Part shown: positions 44,547-53,573 of the stretch, one piece after another
Layout: each line of letters starts with the position of its first letter
How positions within the stretch are numbered: the stretch's first letter is position 1
Assembly (NCBI GenBank): GCA_005503335.1
Contig: SCMQ01000001.1
Location: forward strand, 62,001 to 126,000
DNA length: 64,000 nucleotides
Direction: 5' to 3'
From: Comamonadaceae bacterium 2FH
Lineage (GTDB): Bacteria; Pseudomonadota; Gammaproteobacteria; Burkholderiales; Burkholderiaceae_C
The notes under the pieces: model-generated
What the model was told of the DNA's origin: nothing
Databases searched by the model: none
What the model saw: only the letters and a program-made list of their open reading frames with translations
Translations under genes and position numbers: made by a program

Positions 44547-44672
44547 CTAGCCGTTGACCGAGCGGATGCCCTTCCACACCCCGCGGAGATCAGCTCACGG
44601 ACCACCTGCTCCAGCTCCGTAGCCACCGGCGAGGCGCCTGCGGAGACCTTCTGGACCGGAAGCGAACTCCAG
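44547..44672 (-). pseudogene. LysR 3' remnant with a frameshift
   Basis: Minus-strand sequence reads LPVQKVSAGASPVATELEQV and VRELISAG, then after a 1-nt frameshift VWKGIRSVNG and a stop. It aligns with the end of the LysR at 1-416 (LPIQKLSAGASVVRSELKNV ... SWKGVRLIE). Only about 40 codons remain. It starts immediately after the ALDH stop (44674), so a LysR gene was cut here. Confidence 0.7.
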
Positions 44673-44673
44673 C

Positions 44674-46164
44674 TTAGCCGACGTTGATGTACACCGCCTT
44701 CTGGTACAGATAGCCGTCGATCTGCGCCTGGCCGCCCTTCCAGCCGTAGCCGCTTTCCTTGTAGCCGCCGAATCCCACCGCGGGATCGACGAGGCCGTAG
44801 CAATTCACCCAGACGGTGCCGGCCTCGATGCCGTGCGCCAGCTTCAGCGCGGTGTCGATATTGGTCGTCCACACGCCGCTGGCCAGCCCGTATTCAGTGG
44901 CGTTCGCCAAGGCCAACGCATCTTCCACGGTGTCGAAGGGAATCACCGAGGCCACGGGCCCGAAGATCTCCTCGCGCGCGATGGTCATCGTGTTGGACAC
45001 GTTGCTGAAGATGGTCGGCTCGAGGTAGTAGCCGCCGGCCAGATCGCCACCCAGGCGCCTGCCGCCCGCAACGAGCTCGCCACCCTCCTGCCTGCCGATG
45101 TCCAGGTAACTCAGCACACGATCAAGTTGTCGACGCGAAATGAGCGGCCCGAGGTTCGTGTCGGGAGCGAGCGGGTCTCCCACCTTCAACGTCCTGCTGT
45201 AGGCACCCAGGCGCTCCACGAACTCTGCCTGTATTTTGCGCTCGACAAAGATGCGTGTCCCGGCAAAGCAGATTTGACCGCTGTTGCTGAACACGCCCAT
45301 GGCAACGCCCGGAACGGCCTTGTCCAGGTCAGCGTCCGCGAAGACGATGTCGGGCGACTTGCCCCCGAGCTCGAGCTGCAGGCGCTTCATGTTGCCCGCT
45401 GACGCCTTGATGATCTCGCGGCCGGTTCCCGTGGAGCCGGTGAAAGCGACTCGATTTACGTCCGGATGCGCCGCGAGCGCGGCCCCGGCTTCGGAGCCAA
45501 ACCCGGTGACCACGTTCACGACCCCAGGCGGAAGACCTGCCTCCACGAGCAATTCGGCCGTGCGCAAGATTGCCAGAGACGCTTCCTCGGAAGGCTTGAT
45601 CACGGCGGTGCACCCGGTGGCGAGCACCGGACCGAGAATGTGCATCTGGCTGAACAGGGGGCCATTCCAGGGGATGATCCCGCCGACCACGCCCACGGGG
45701 GCCTTCAGGGTCATCGATGTCACTTTCCCCGGCAGCGAATTGCTGACGGTCTCGCCCCCGATGTTGCGAGCCTGCGCCGCGTAGTACAGGATCGTCTGCA
45801 AGGCTGTGTTCTTGGCCGGACGCAAGCGAGTCATCAAAGGCGCGCCCATGTCCAGCGACTCAAGAAGCGTCAGCTCTTCGAAGTTCTTCTCGAAGAGCTC
45901 GGCAAACTGCATGATCAGCTGTTGGCGCTGCGCCGGCGTGAAGCTGCTCCAATGGCCCTGGAAGGCCCGACGCGACGACGCCACTGCTGCATCGACATCG
46001 GCCTTCTGGCCGCGCGCCAGCGTGGCCAGCAGCTGGCCTGTCGATGGGTTGAATGTCTCGATGCGCTCCCCGGTCGCCGACGGAACCCATTTCCCGTCGA
46101 TGAAGAGCTGCTTGTTCGGGTCCGCCAGGAAGTTCGCAGCGGTAGTGGCCCAGGGCGAATTCAA
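44674..46164 (-). CDS. NAD(P)-dependent aldehyde dehydrogenase, TTG start
   Basis: A 496-residue ALDH. LFIDGKWVPSATGERIETFN opens the fold, then IIPWNGPLFSQ, FTGSTGTG, catalytic Glu in ELGGKSPDIVF, Cys in NSGQICFAGTR and EEIFGPVASVIPF. GAGGAG lies 7 nt upstream of a TTG at 46164, giving MNSPWATTAANF; no ATG is near, so a TTG start is inferred. It is last in the operon receptor > Zn-ADH > ALDH and could oxidise the ADH product. The closest paralogue is 3206-4693. Confidence 0.93.
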   Translation of the reverse strand: MNSPWATTAANFLADPNKQLFIDGKWVPSATGERIETFNPSTGQLLATLARGQKADVDAAVASSRRAFQGHWSSFTPAQRQQLIMQFAELFEKNFEELTLLESLDMGAPLMTRLRPAKNTALQTILYYAAQARNIGGETVSNSLPGKVTSMTLKAPVGVVGGIIPWNGPLFSQMHILGPVLATGCTAVIKPSEEASLAILRTAELLVEAGLPPGVVNVVTGFGSEAGAALAAHPDVNRVAFTGSTGTGREIIKASAGNMKRLQLELGGKSPDIVFADADLDKAVPGVAMGVFSNSGQICFAGTRIFVERKIQAEFVERLGAYSRTLKVGDPLAPDTNLGPLISRRQLDRVLSYLDIGRQEGGELVAGGRRLGGDLAGGYYLEPTIFSNVSNTMTIAREEIFGPVASVIPFDTVEDALALANATEYGLASGVWTTNIDTALKLAHGIEAGTVWVNCYGLVDPAVGFGGYKESGYGWKGGQAQIDGYLYQKAVYINVG

Positions 46165-46245
46165 CTTGTGTCTCCTCAACTGCGCGACGGATTCCGCCGC
46201 TTGCCGCCAGCCTGATCGGCCGCACCTTGTTGCAGGTGCTACCGG

Positions 46246-47316
46246 TCAGAACTCGAATACGGCCTTTCCCGCCGTCTGCTTGTCGAATTTCTGATATGCG
46301 ATCTCGGCGTCGTCGAGCGACCAGCGGTCGCTGAACTGCTTGTCGATATCGACGCCATGGTCCGCAACGAACCGCACGCACCTCGCCATTCCAACATTAG
46401 AAAAAGTCCAATGGCCAAAGACCGTCCTTTGCTTGGCCATCAGGTCCGACCAGGCGTCGAGGGTCACGTTGCCGCCGACACCGACAAAGGCGATCCGGCC
46501 CCAATTCGAGGTGCAGCGGACCGCCGCCTGGCGGGCCACGGCGATCCCCGCGCAATCGAGGGCAACCGATGCGCCCTTTCCCCCTGTCCAGGCCATGATG
46601 AACTCGACCGGGTCGGCGGTGCTCGAGTTCACCGCGTCCGCCGCGCCGAACTCGCGAGCTTGCTGGACCCGCTCCTGGGAAATGTCGACCGCGAAGCACC
46701 GCACGCCCATCGCGGCGGCGAGCTGCACGGCCGACAGGCCGACCGGTCCGAGCCCGAAGACGGCCAGCGTGTCCCGCGCGCTCAGTTCGAGCCGCTCGAG
46801 TGCCGCGAACGCCGTGCCCGTGCCGCAGGAGATCGCGGCGCCGGCCGTGAAGCTGACATCCAGCGGCAGGTGAATGAGGGCACGGGCAGGAACCATCATG
46901 TAACGCGCATGGCTCCCATGCGCGCTCTGGCCATAAACGGTCGAGCCGCGCTCGCACATCTGGACCCAGCCGGTGCGGCAGGAATCACAGTAGCGGCAGC
47001 CGTCATAGTGGTACACCATGACGCGATCGCCCTTGCGGAACGATTGTGGGTCCACCGCTTTTCCGACCTCCGCGACGACCCCGCAGGGCTCATGCCCCGC
47101 GACGACCGGATCCCCGATCTTCAGCCCGCGTTCGGCGAGATAGGCCGCGCTCTTGCCGATGAGGGCGGCGCCGCGCTCTGCGCGGTAGTGATGCAGGTCG
47201 CTGCCGCAGAAGCCCGAGGCCTTCATCTCGATCACCACGCCGTCGTCGTCGGGCGCGGGATCGGCGAATTCCATCAACTCGAGCTGGCGCTGCCCCGTGA
47301 AGACGACACCCCGCAT
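46246..47316 (-). CDS. Zinc-dependent alcohol dehydrogenase (MDR superfamily)
   Basis: A 356-residue enzyme. Catalytic zinc ligands are in GFCGSDLHHYR and AGHEPCGVVAEVG; the structural zinc loop is YDGCRYCDSCRTGWVQMC. FGLGPVGLSAVQLAAAMG is the Rossmann motif. KQTAGKAVFEF ends it. It lies between the receptor gene (24 bp) and the ALDH (81 bp), giving a natural alcohol to aldehyde to acid route for the imported compound. Confidence 0.94.
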   Translation of the reverse strand: MRGVVFTGQRQLELMEFADPAPDDDGVVIEMKASGFCGSDLHHYRAERGAALIGKSAAYLAERGLKIGDPVVAGHEPCGVVAEVGKAVDPQSFRKGDRVMVYHYDGCRYCDSCRTGWVQMCERGSTVYGQSAHGSHARYMMVPARALIHLPLDVSFTAGAAISCGTGTAFAALERLELSARDTLAVFGLGPVGLSAVQLAAAMGVRCFAVDISQERVQQAREFGAADAVNSSTADPVEFIMAWTGGKGASVALDCAGIAVARQAAVRCTSNWGRIAFVGVGGNVTLDAWSDLMAKQRTVFGHWTFSNVGMARCVRFVADHGVDIDKQFSDRWSLDDAEIAYQKFDKQTAGKAVFEF

Positions 47317-47340
47317 GCTGTATTCCCTCGAGCGCCCGGA

Positions 47341-48309
47341 TCAATCGAGCGTGATGTTCATTTCCTTGATAAGGGTCCCGAACTTCATCGAGTCCGCACT
47401 CATCATCTTCTGGAACTCTTCGGGCGTCTGGGCCAGACCCTCGAAACCGACAGCGGCCAGCCGGGCGCGGATCTCCGGCTCCCGGATGACGCGCGTGACG
47501 TCCGCATTGAGACGATCGACGATGGCCTTTGGCGTACCCCGCGGGACATAGAGGCCCACCCAGGTCTGCAGCTCGTAGTTCGCCGGCCCCTGCGATTCGG
47601 CCATCGTGGGAATTTCCGGCAAGATGGACGTGCGCTGCGGACCCGTGACGGCGAGATACTTGAGCTTCCCGGCCTTGAGCAGGGGCTGGGTGGTGGACGC
47701 CGTTCCCACTGCCCACTGGATGTCGCCGCTGGCGATTGCCATGTAGATCTGCGTCGTCTCCTTGTAGGGCACGTGGTGCATCTTCGTGCCCGTCGCCTTC
47801 TCCATCATGGCGCCGCCGAGGTGGATGTTGCCACCCATGCCGGACGATCCGTAAGTCACCGCCCCGGGCTTCGCCTTCGCTTCGGCGATGAGGTCGCCGA
47901 CGGTTTTCCACTTCGAGTCCGCGGCCACCGTGACGTAGTAGTGGGTGCGGTACATGGGCGCCACGGGATCGAAGTCCTTGACGGGATCGATGGGCATCTT
48001 CTTGAACAGATGCGGATGCGCCGACATCTGGCTCGCATCGACCTGCAGCAGGGTGTATCCGTCCGCCGGAGCGCGCTTGGCGGCGTCCATCGCGATCCAG
48101 CCGTTGCCACCCGGCTTGTTCTCGACAACGACCTGCTGACCCCAAATACGCGTCAATCGTTCTCCAACGAGTCGCATCACGGTGTCCGGCCCCGTGCCGG
48201 TCGGGAAAGGCAAAATGAACTTGACCGGCCTGTCTGGAAAGGTTTGCCCGTGAACCCCCGTTGCGACCGCAGCGATGAGCGCTGCCGACAGAATTAGTGC
48301 TTTGTTCAT
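47341..48309 (-). CDS. Bug-family (TctC) periplasmic solute receptor
   Basis: A 322-residue receptor with a Sec signal (MNKALILSAALIAAVATGVH, cleavage near HGQT). FPDRPVKFILPFPTGTGPDT, VENKPGGNGWIAMD, APADGYTLLQVD, YGSSGMGGNIHLGGAMM and HVPYKETT are family blocks. The loop is TGTGPDT instead of the usual AGGxxD, a visible ligand-loop difference from the other seven receptors. The ATG at 48309 follows CCAAGGAGACCCGA. It is first in the operon with ADH and ALDH, under regulatory copy D. Confidence 0.94.
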   Translation of the reverse strand: MNKALILSAALIAAVATGVHGQTFPDRPVKFILPFPTGTGPDTVMRLVGERLTRIWGQQVVVENKPGGNGWIAMDAAKRAPADGYTLLQVDASQMSAHPHLFKKMPIDPVKDFDPVAPMYRTHYYVTVAADSKWKTVGDLIAEAKAKPGAVTYGSSGMGGNIHLGGAMMEKATGTKMHHVPYKETTQIYMAIASGDIQWAVGTASTTQPLLKAGKLKYLAVTGPQRTSILPEIPTMAESQGPANYELQTWVGLYVPRGTPKAIVDRLNADVTRVIREPEIRARLAAVGFEGLAQTPEEFQKMMSADSMKFGTLIKEMNITLD

Positions 48310-48383
48310 TCGGGTCTCCTTGGATTGGTTAGACGTAGCACTGTTGTGCAACTAGGCAAATTCTTGTGTAACGTAGGTGTGGA

Positions 48384-48426
48384 GTCCAGTTGAATTTTCT
48401 AGGGCAGACGGTAAGTTGTCCTGACC
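48384..48426 (-). promoter_or_regulatory. Copy D of the recurring element, facing the receptor-ADH-ALDH operon
   Basis: GTCCAGTTG begins it, then TTTTCT, CGGTAA and CTGACC, 43 nt, 75 bp from the receptor start at 48309. To its right a decayed opposite half may exist around 48441-48475: CATCAGAAAAA matches the right half of copy C exactly, but the ends do not fit. Nothing else recognised in 48427-48731. Confidence 0.55.
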
Positions 48427-48731
48427 TTGCTTGGGACTTTGGACTGTCATCAGAAAAACCCAAAGTCTCCACCCCCATGGCGATTGCGGCAGGTTGACAG
48501 CCATGCTCAGGCGACATGCACTGCTTGACGACCAGCGGACGCGCATCAAGGTTTTCTGTCGGGACCCCCAGCCCTCTGTTCTGACTGCTGCCCTGGGGGA
48601 CGGTTAGTGGAAGTTACGGCGCAGCCTACCGAGAGCGTCTGAACGATTGGCTGCGTCAGCTCGATGCTTTGCAGCGCGAGCGCGAACGTCAGCAGCATCA
48701 CTTCCAGGTTCGTTCGCGAGGCGCCGCGCGG

Positions 48732-49528
48732 TCAGCGCTGACCGAACTGCGTGTTCCCGAACATTGCCGGCAGGTCACACGGCTGGGAGTGCCAGTACTG
48801 CGGCGGGACCTCCACCTGCGCCCCCAGCTTCGCGGCGGCATGCCAAGGTCAGCGCGGGTTGAACAGGAACGCGCGCGCCATGGTGACGAGGTCGGCACGG
48901 CTGCTGGCGGTGATCTCGTCCGCCTGCTCCGGCTCGGTGATCAGGCCCACGGCCAGGGTCCGCAGCCCGGTCGCGTGGCGGACCTGTTCGACCAGGCCGA
49001 CCTTGTGGTCTGGGCGCAGCGGGATCTGCTACGCCCAACGTGCGGCGCCCACGAAGGACTGCCGCAATCGAAGGATGCCGGCGCGGTCGAGTGCTGCGGG
49101 TGCAGGATCGGCCGCAGATGCGGGATGGCCGAAGGCTCGACCGGCCGCCAGCCGCCTCCTTCGGGCGGGACCAACTTCCCGCCCTCCCAGGGCACGCAGC
49201 TGGAGGCCTTGCGGCCGGCGTGGGAGAGCTGGATGGCGAACAGCATCGACGAATGCCTGCCCCCGCTGTCCAGGACCTGCTGCAGCGCCCGCGCGTTCTC
49301 GTCGGACTACAGCCCAAGGTCGGCCGGCCTGATGCGGCCCTGTGGTTCCACCGCCGTCGCCTCGAGGATCATGAGGCCGGCGTCGGACAAAACCTGGTGG
49401 CCGAGGTGGATCCGGTGCCAGCCGCCGGCGTTGCTGTGCTCGGTCGAGTATTGGCACATCGGCGCGATCACGACGCGGTTCTTCAGCGGCAGACCGCCCA
49501 GGTCGAAGGGTGAGAACAGTTGGCTCAC
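48732..49528 (-). pseudogene. Old yellow enzyme-type NADH:flavin oxidoreductase, internally deleted
   Basis: A GTG at 49528 gives QLFSPFDLGGLPLKNRVVIA, the start of an OYE barrel, with HLGHQVLSDAGLMILEATAV and PQGRIRPADLGL before a stop. A second frame carries FAIQLSHAGRKASSCVPWEG and KLVPPEGGGWRPVEPSAIPH. The end of the barrel (TGLRTLAVGLITEP, VTMARAFLFNPR) is in a third frame, followed by TGA where TGG is expected, and then PWHAAAKLGAQVEVPPQYW. About 100 residues of the middle are missing. It cannot encode a working enzyme, although its upstream element (copy E, left half) is intact. Confidence 0.8.
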
Positions 49529-49578
49529 TTGGCGTCGCCACGCATTCGCGGACAGTTTGCGAGCGCGAGTCCGCGAGT

Positions 49579-49697
49579 GTCTAGTCGCTTTTCCCAACGA
49601 CAGAGTAAGCGTAGCCCTAACCCTGCTCGGAGGCATCAGCCTCAGATTTTCCATGGTCAGCATAGCTTACCGTGCACCCCAAAAAATGCGACTCGAC
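49579..49697. promoter_or_regulatory. Copy E: inverted pair of the recurring element between the OYE pseudogene and the CoA-transferase gene
   Basis: The left half (49579-49622, 44 nt) reads GTCTAGTCGC... to CTAACC and lies 51 bp from the pseudogene start (49528). The right half (49655-49697, 43 nt) reads GGTCAG, GCTTACC, AAAAAATG and CGACTCGAC, and lies 56 bp from the CoA-transferase start at 49753. This pair probably drives the long rightward operon. Confidence 0.65.
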
Positions 49698-49752
49698 GTC
49701 TTGCACGCCCTTCGGGAGAATCGTCCATATCCTCCCTTTACGAAGTTGAGAA

Positions 49753-51036
49753 ATGCAAAGCAGAAGCCAAAGGCAGATGCCCCTGTCGGGCGTAAAAGTC
49801 GTTGAACTCTCGCACCTGATTGCCGGCCCCTACTGCTGCCAGATGCTCGCGGACGAGGGCGCCACGGTAATCAAGATTGAGCCGCCCGGCGGAGAATTGA
49901 CCCGTCATCGACTGCCAGCCCGGCACACCGACTCGGGCGAGGTCACGGCCTACTACGCCTCGTTGAACCGCGACAAACAAAGCGTCGTGCTCGACCTCAA
50001 GAATCCCGAGGGCGCAGCCACCATGACCAAGCTCCTCGAGACGGCCGATGTGTTCGTGACGAACATGCGCGCCTCCGCATTGGAGCGGCTGGGGCTTAAC
50101 CCCAAGGACCTGCACAAACGTTATCCCCGCCTGGTGATCGCCAGCATCTCCGGTTTTGGGATGGAGAACGCCGGCGAATCGGCCGGACGGGCCGGCTTGG
50201 CCATCGTCGCTGAGGCGATGTCGGGTGCGACGGGCCTCACGCGCGATCACTCGGGCAACCCCGTGTGGTGCGGCTTCGCGCTCGGCGACATCACGGCTGC
50301 GGTCTCCGCGCATGCAGCCATCCTTTTGGCCCTGCGCAACCAGGAGCGGCATGGCATCGGCAAGCTGATCGATCTCGGCTTGGTCGAATGCATGCTGCCC
50401 ATGGTATCGGTGGCCATGGGTCGAGCACAGGTCGAAGATGAGGCGGTGTCCGAATTTTCAGGGTCGAACAACTTCCACGGGATTCCCTACGGCGCTTTCC
50501 CGGCTTCGGACGGAGCGGTCAACATCGGCGTCAACCGGGATGACTTCTGGCGCCGGTTCTGCGTGGCAATGGGTCAACCCGAACTCGGCACGGATCCGCG
50601 CTATGCCACGTACGTGGAGCGGGCGAAACGGCAGCAAGAAGTGCATGCCATGACCGAGGCCTTCACGCGCGCGCACACGCGAGAAGAGATCACCCGGAAG
50701 CTGGTGGAGGTGGATGTTCCCGTGGCCGCCATTCTCGGAATGAAGGAAGTGATCAAGGACAGCTACCTCCGAGAGCGTGGTGCTCTGTGGGAGGTTGACG
50801 ACGGCATCGGGGGAAGATTCACCCTTCCGGCCAATACGGCCTGGTTCGAGAAGCCGGAGCACACGCCGCGCATCCCGAGGCTGGGCGAACATCGCGACAG
50901 CGTGCTTTCCGAGCACCTGGGCTTCACGCCGAGCGACATCGCCCGCTTGGAACGGTCGGGAGCCTTCGGTCCCACTCATCCGCAAGCGGCCGCGGAAGAC
51001 AAGGCGCAGAATGGCGCAGCTGCCACCCTCGACTAA
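49753..51036 (+). CDS. CaiB/BaiF (formyl-CoA transferase) family CoA-transferase
   Basis: A 427-residue class III CoA-transferase. MPLSGVKVVELSHLIAGPYC opens it (ATG 49777 is the usual family start; 49753 adds eight residues). ADEGATVIKIEPPGGELTR, YYASLNRDKQSVVLDLKNPE and NMRASALERLGL follow. The catalytic Asp is expected in the region downstream of SISGFGMENAGESAGRAGL. It would activate a carboxylate as its CoA thioester or exchange CoA between acids. It is first in the rightward run and is followed by a TIM-barrel protein after 24 bp. Confidence 0.93.
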   Translation: MQSRSQRQMPLSGVKVVELSHLIAGPYCCQMLADEGATVIKIEPPGGELTRHRLPARHTDSGEVTAYYASLNRDKQSVVLDLKNPEGAATMTKLLETADVFVTNMRASALERLGLNPKDLHKRYPRLVIASISGFGMENAGESAGRAGLAIVAEAMSGATGLTRDHSGNPVWCGFALGDITAAVSAHAAILLALRNQERHGIGKLIDLGLVECMLPMVSVAMGRAQVEDEAVSEFSGSNNFHGIPYGAFPASDGAVNIGVNRDDFWRRFCVAMGQPELGTDPRYATYVERAKRQQEVHAMTEAFTRAHTREEITRKLVEVDVPVAAILGMKEVIKDSYLRERGALWEVDDGIGGRFTLPANTAWFEKPEHTPRIPRLGEHRDSVLSEHLGFTPSDIARLERSGAFGPTHPQAAAEDKAQNGAAATLD

Positions 51037-51060
51037 TCCCCATTGCTGCCGCGCGGTCAC

Positions 51061-51903
51061 ATGACATCCAACTTATCCGAATCTCACTTCGCAGCGAATA
51101 CCTATTCGTATACCCTTCAGTACCCGGTACGGGACTGCGTAGAGCGTCTTGCACAACGCGGATTCCGCGAGTTCGAGCTGATGATGTACCCGGGACATCT
51201 GTGGCCGGCGCATACGGACAAGCGCGCACGGCGCGAGCTCAAAGACTACCTGGTCGGCAATGGGTTGAGCGTGACAACGCTCAACATGCCGAACATCGAC
51301 CTGAACATCGCGGCGGCCACGACCGAGATGCGCGAAATGACCATGGGCATCCTGCGCCAGGTCGTCGAGCTCGCCGGGGACATCGGGGCCGAGGGCGTGG
51401 TGATCGGGCCCGGGAAGGCGAACCCCTTGTTCCCCATGCCTAAGGCGCCGCTCGTGGAATACTTCCACCAGGCCCTCAGCCAGCTGGTTCCGCTGGCCGA
51501 CGACGTCGGCACGGCCATCTTTGTCGAGAACATGCCCTTCGCCTTCCTGCCTGGTATCGTGGAGCTGCTGGTGGCCATCGAGCAGTACGGGGACGAGCGG
51601 ATCGGGGTTGTTTACGACGTGGCCAACGGACACTTTGTCAAGGAAGACGTCTGCGCGTCTCTGAAGCTGTGCGCGCCGCGTCTTCGCGTCGTCCACGTTT
51701 CGGACACGAACCAGACGCTGTACCGCCATGACGCGGTCGGGCTGGGCACGGTTGACTTCGCGCCCATCCCGGCCACCCTACGGGAAATCGGGTTCAAGCG
51801 CAGGCCCATCCTGGAGATCATTGCGAATGACCCAGATGAGGCCCTGGAGCTCAGTGCGCGCAGGCTCGAAGAGCTCGGGTGGGCCATCGTTTCACAAGTT
51901 TAA
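51061..51903 (+). CDS. Sugar-phosphate isomerase/epimerase-like TIM-barrel protein
   Basis: A 280-residue AP_endonuc_2 (xylose-isomerase-like) barrel. ERLAQRGFREFELMMYPGHL, GLSVTTLNMPNIDLNIAAAT, GAEGVVIGPGKANPL and VGTAIFVENMPFAFLPG are successive strands. The metal site is suggested by GVVYDVANGHFVKED and RVVHVSDTN. It may isomerise or dehydrate a hydroxyacid or sugar acid of the pathway. The ATG at 51061 has no clear ribosome site, and a TTG at 51043 is possible. The ALDH starts 10 bp after its stop. Confidence 0.88.
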   Translation: MTSNLSESHFAANTYSYTLQYPVRDCVERLAQRGFREFELMMYPGHLWPAHTDKRARRELKDYLVGNGLSVTTLNMPNIDLNIAAATTEMREMTMGILRQVVELAGDIGAEGVVIGPGKANPLFPMPKAPLVEYFHQALSQLVPLADDVGTAIFVENMPFAFLPGIVELLVAIEQYGDERIGVVYDVANGHFVKEDVCASLKLCAPRLRVVHVSDTNQTLYRHDAVGLGTVDFAPIPATLREIGFKRRPILEIIANDPDEALELSARRLEELGWAIVSQV

Positions 51904-51913
51904 GGAGATAGGC

Positions 51914-53347
51914 ATGAAGAATTACGGGAAGTGCTACATCGACGGCCAATGGGTAGAGCCCATCACGTCCAGGCCGTTCGAGCTGATCAATCCTGCGACA
52001 GAGAAGGTGTTCGCCACTGTCGCCCTCGCGGGCACTGAGGATGTGGACCGCGCGGCGAAGGCGGCGCGAAGGGCGTTCAATTCCTTCAGCCGAACGACGA
52101 AGGAAGAGCGGATCGACTTGCTGCAAGCGATCGTGGCGGCCTTTTCGGCGCGTGAAGCCGATGTCGCCGACGCCATCACAGCCGAGCTGGGCGCGCCGAG
52201 GAGCAATCGCGGCATGACCGGGGCGGCGATGGACTCGTTCAAGCAGGCCATCGCAACCCTGAAGGACTACGAATTCGAGACCCGCGAGGGTGTCAACATC
52301 ATTCGTCGCGAACCGATCGGCGTTTGCGGCCTGATCACCGCCTGGAACTGGCCTGCCCAGCTGATTGCGACCAAGCTGTCCATGGCGATCGCCGCGGGCT
52401 GCACCTCGATCGTCAAGCCCAGCGAGTTCACGCCGATCACCGCGATCGTGATGGCCGAGATCCTGCACGAGGCGGGCGTTCCGGCTGGCGTTTTCAACCT
52501 GGTTGTCGGGGATGGTCCGACCGTCGGCAATGCGATCTGCAAGCACCCCGACATCGACCTCGTTACCTTTACGGGCTCGACGCGTGCTGGCATCCTGGTG
52601 GCGGAGGCTGCCGCGCCCTCTGTCAAGCGTGTTGCCCAGGAGCTGGGTGGGAAGTCCGCCAACATCGTTCTGCCCGATGCCGACCTGGAAGCCGCTGCAC
52701 GATGGAATGTCGTGCGGGCGTTCACGAACACCGGTCAGTCATGCCACGCCCCGACGCGTATTCTGGTGCACAAGGAGCAGCGGGACGAGCTGCTTCGCCT
52801 CCTGCAGCAGGAAGTGGCGAAGGTCCGAGTGGGTGACCCGCAGGATCCCTCGACCACGATGGGCCCCGTGGTGAACAAGGCTCAATTCGAAAGGGTTCAG
52901 AAGTACGTCCAGATCGGCATCGACGAAGGCGCCAAACTGGTCTGCGGGGGTGTGGGGCGTCCGAACGGGCTCGAGCAAGGCTACTACGTCAAGCCAACGG
53001 TCTTTTCGGACGTGAGTCCGGCCATGACGATCGCGCAGGAGGAAATCTTCGGCCCCGTCCTCGCTGTCATGACGTATGCCACCGAAGCCGAGGCGATCGA
53101 GATCGCGAACGGGACGGTCTACGGCCTGGGCGGGTACGTGTTCACGCGTGACCCGCAGCGGGGCTACGCCGTCGCCGCCCAGCTCCGGGCCGGGCGCGTG
53201 TTCCTGAACGGCGCGCCCAGCAACACCGCGGCCCCGATGGGCGGCTACAAGCAGTCGGGCAACGGCCGCGAAATGGGTGTTTTCGGCCTCGAGGAGTACC
53301 TCGAGGTCAAGGCGATGATGGGCTTCAGCGAATCGGCGGCTACCTGA
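51914..53347 (+). CDS. NAD(P)-dependent aldehyde dehydrogenase
   Basis: A 477-residue ALDH. CYIDGQWVEPITSRPFELIN opens it, followed by ITAWNWPAQLIATKLSMAIA, FTGSTRAG, Glu in ELGGKSANIVL and Cys in NTGQSCHAPTRIL. The catalytic segment GQSCHAPTR (in place of GQICSAGTR) and NGAPSNTAAPMGGYKQSGNG mark a branch different from the other ALDHs in the window. The ATG at 51914 follows AAGGAGATAGGC, almost adjacent to the barrel gene. Confidence 0.94.
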   Translation: MKNYGKCYIDGQWVEPITSRPFELINPATEKVFATVALAGTEDVDRAAKAARRAFNSFSRTTKEERIDLLQAIVAAFSAREADVADAITAELGAPRSNRGMTGAAMDSFKQAIATLKDYEFETREGVNIIRREPIGVCGLITAWNWPAQLIATKLSMAIAAGCTSIVKPSEFTPITAIVMAEILHEAGVPAGVFNLVVGDGPTVGNAICKHPDIDLVTFTGSTRAGILVAEAAAPSVKRVAQELGGKSANIVLPDADLEAAARWNVVRAFTNTGQSCHAPTRILVHKEQRDELLRLLQQEVAKVRVGDPQDPSTTMGPVVNKAQFERVQKYVQIGIDEGAKLVCGGVGRPNGLEQGYYVKPTVFSDVSPAMTIAQEEIFGPVLAVMTYATEAEAIEIANGTVYGLGGYVFTRDPQRGYAVAAQLRAGRVFLNGAPSNTAAPMGGYKQSGNGREMGVFGLEEYLEVKAMMGFSESAAT

Positions 53348-53573
53348 TCGAACGGGTGTAAGCCACTCGCACCGTCCTGCCCGGCAGCGCATGACAACGC
53401 CGGGCGGACCCTTTCGATCCAGACCTCGGATGACCTGTATGCCGGGGAGACCGTATATGGCGCGGACAGCCAAAGCTGGAATTCTCGAGTGCCTTGCACG
53501 AAATCTGCGGCAGTCACCCAGCAGCGCTCCGGCGCACTCATATTTCAGATAAACCGCCAGGAACGCAAGACGC

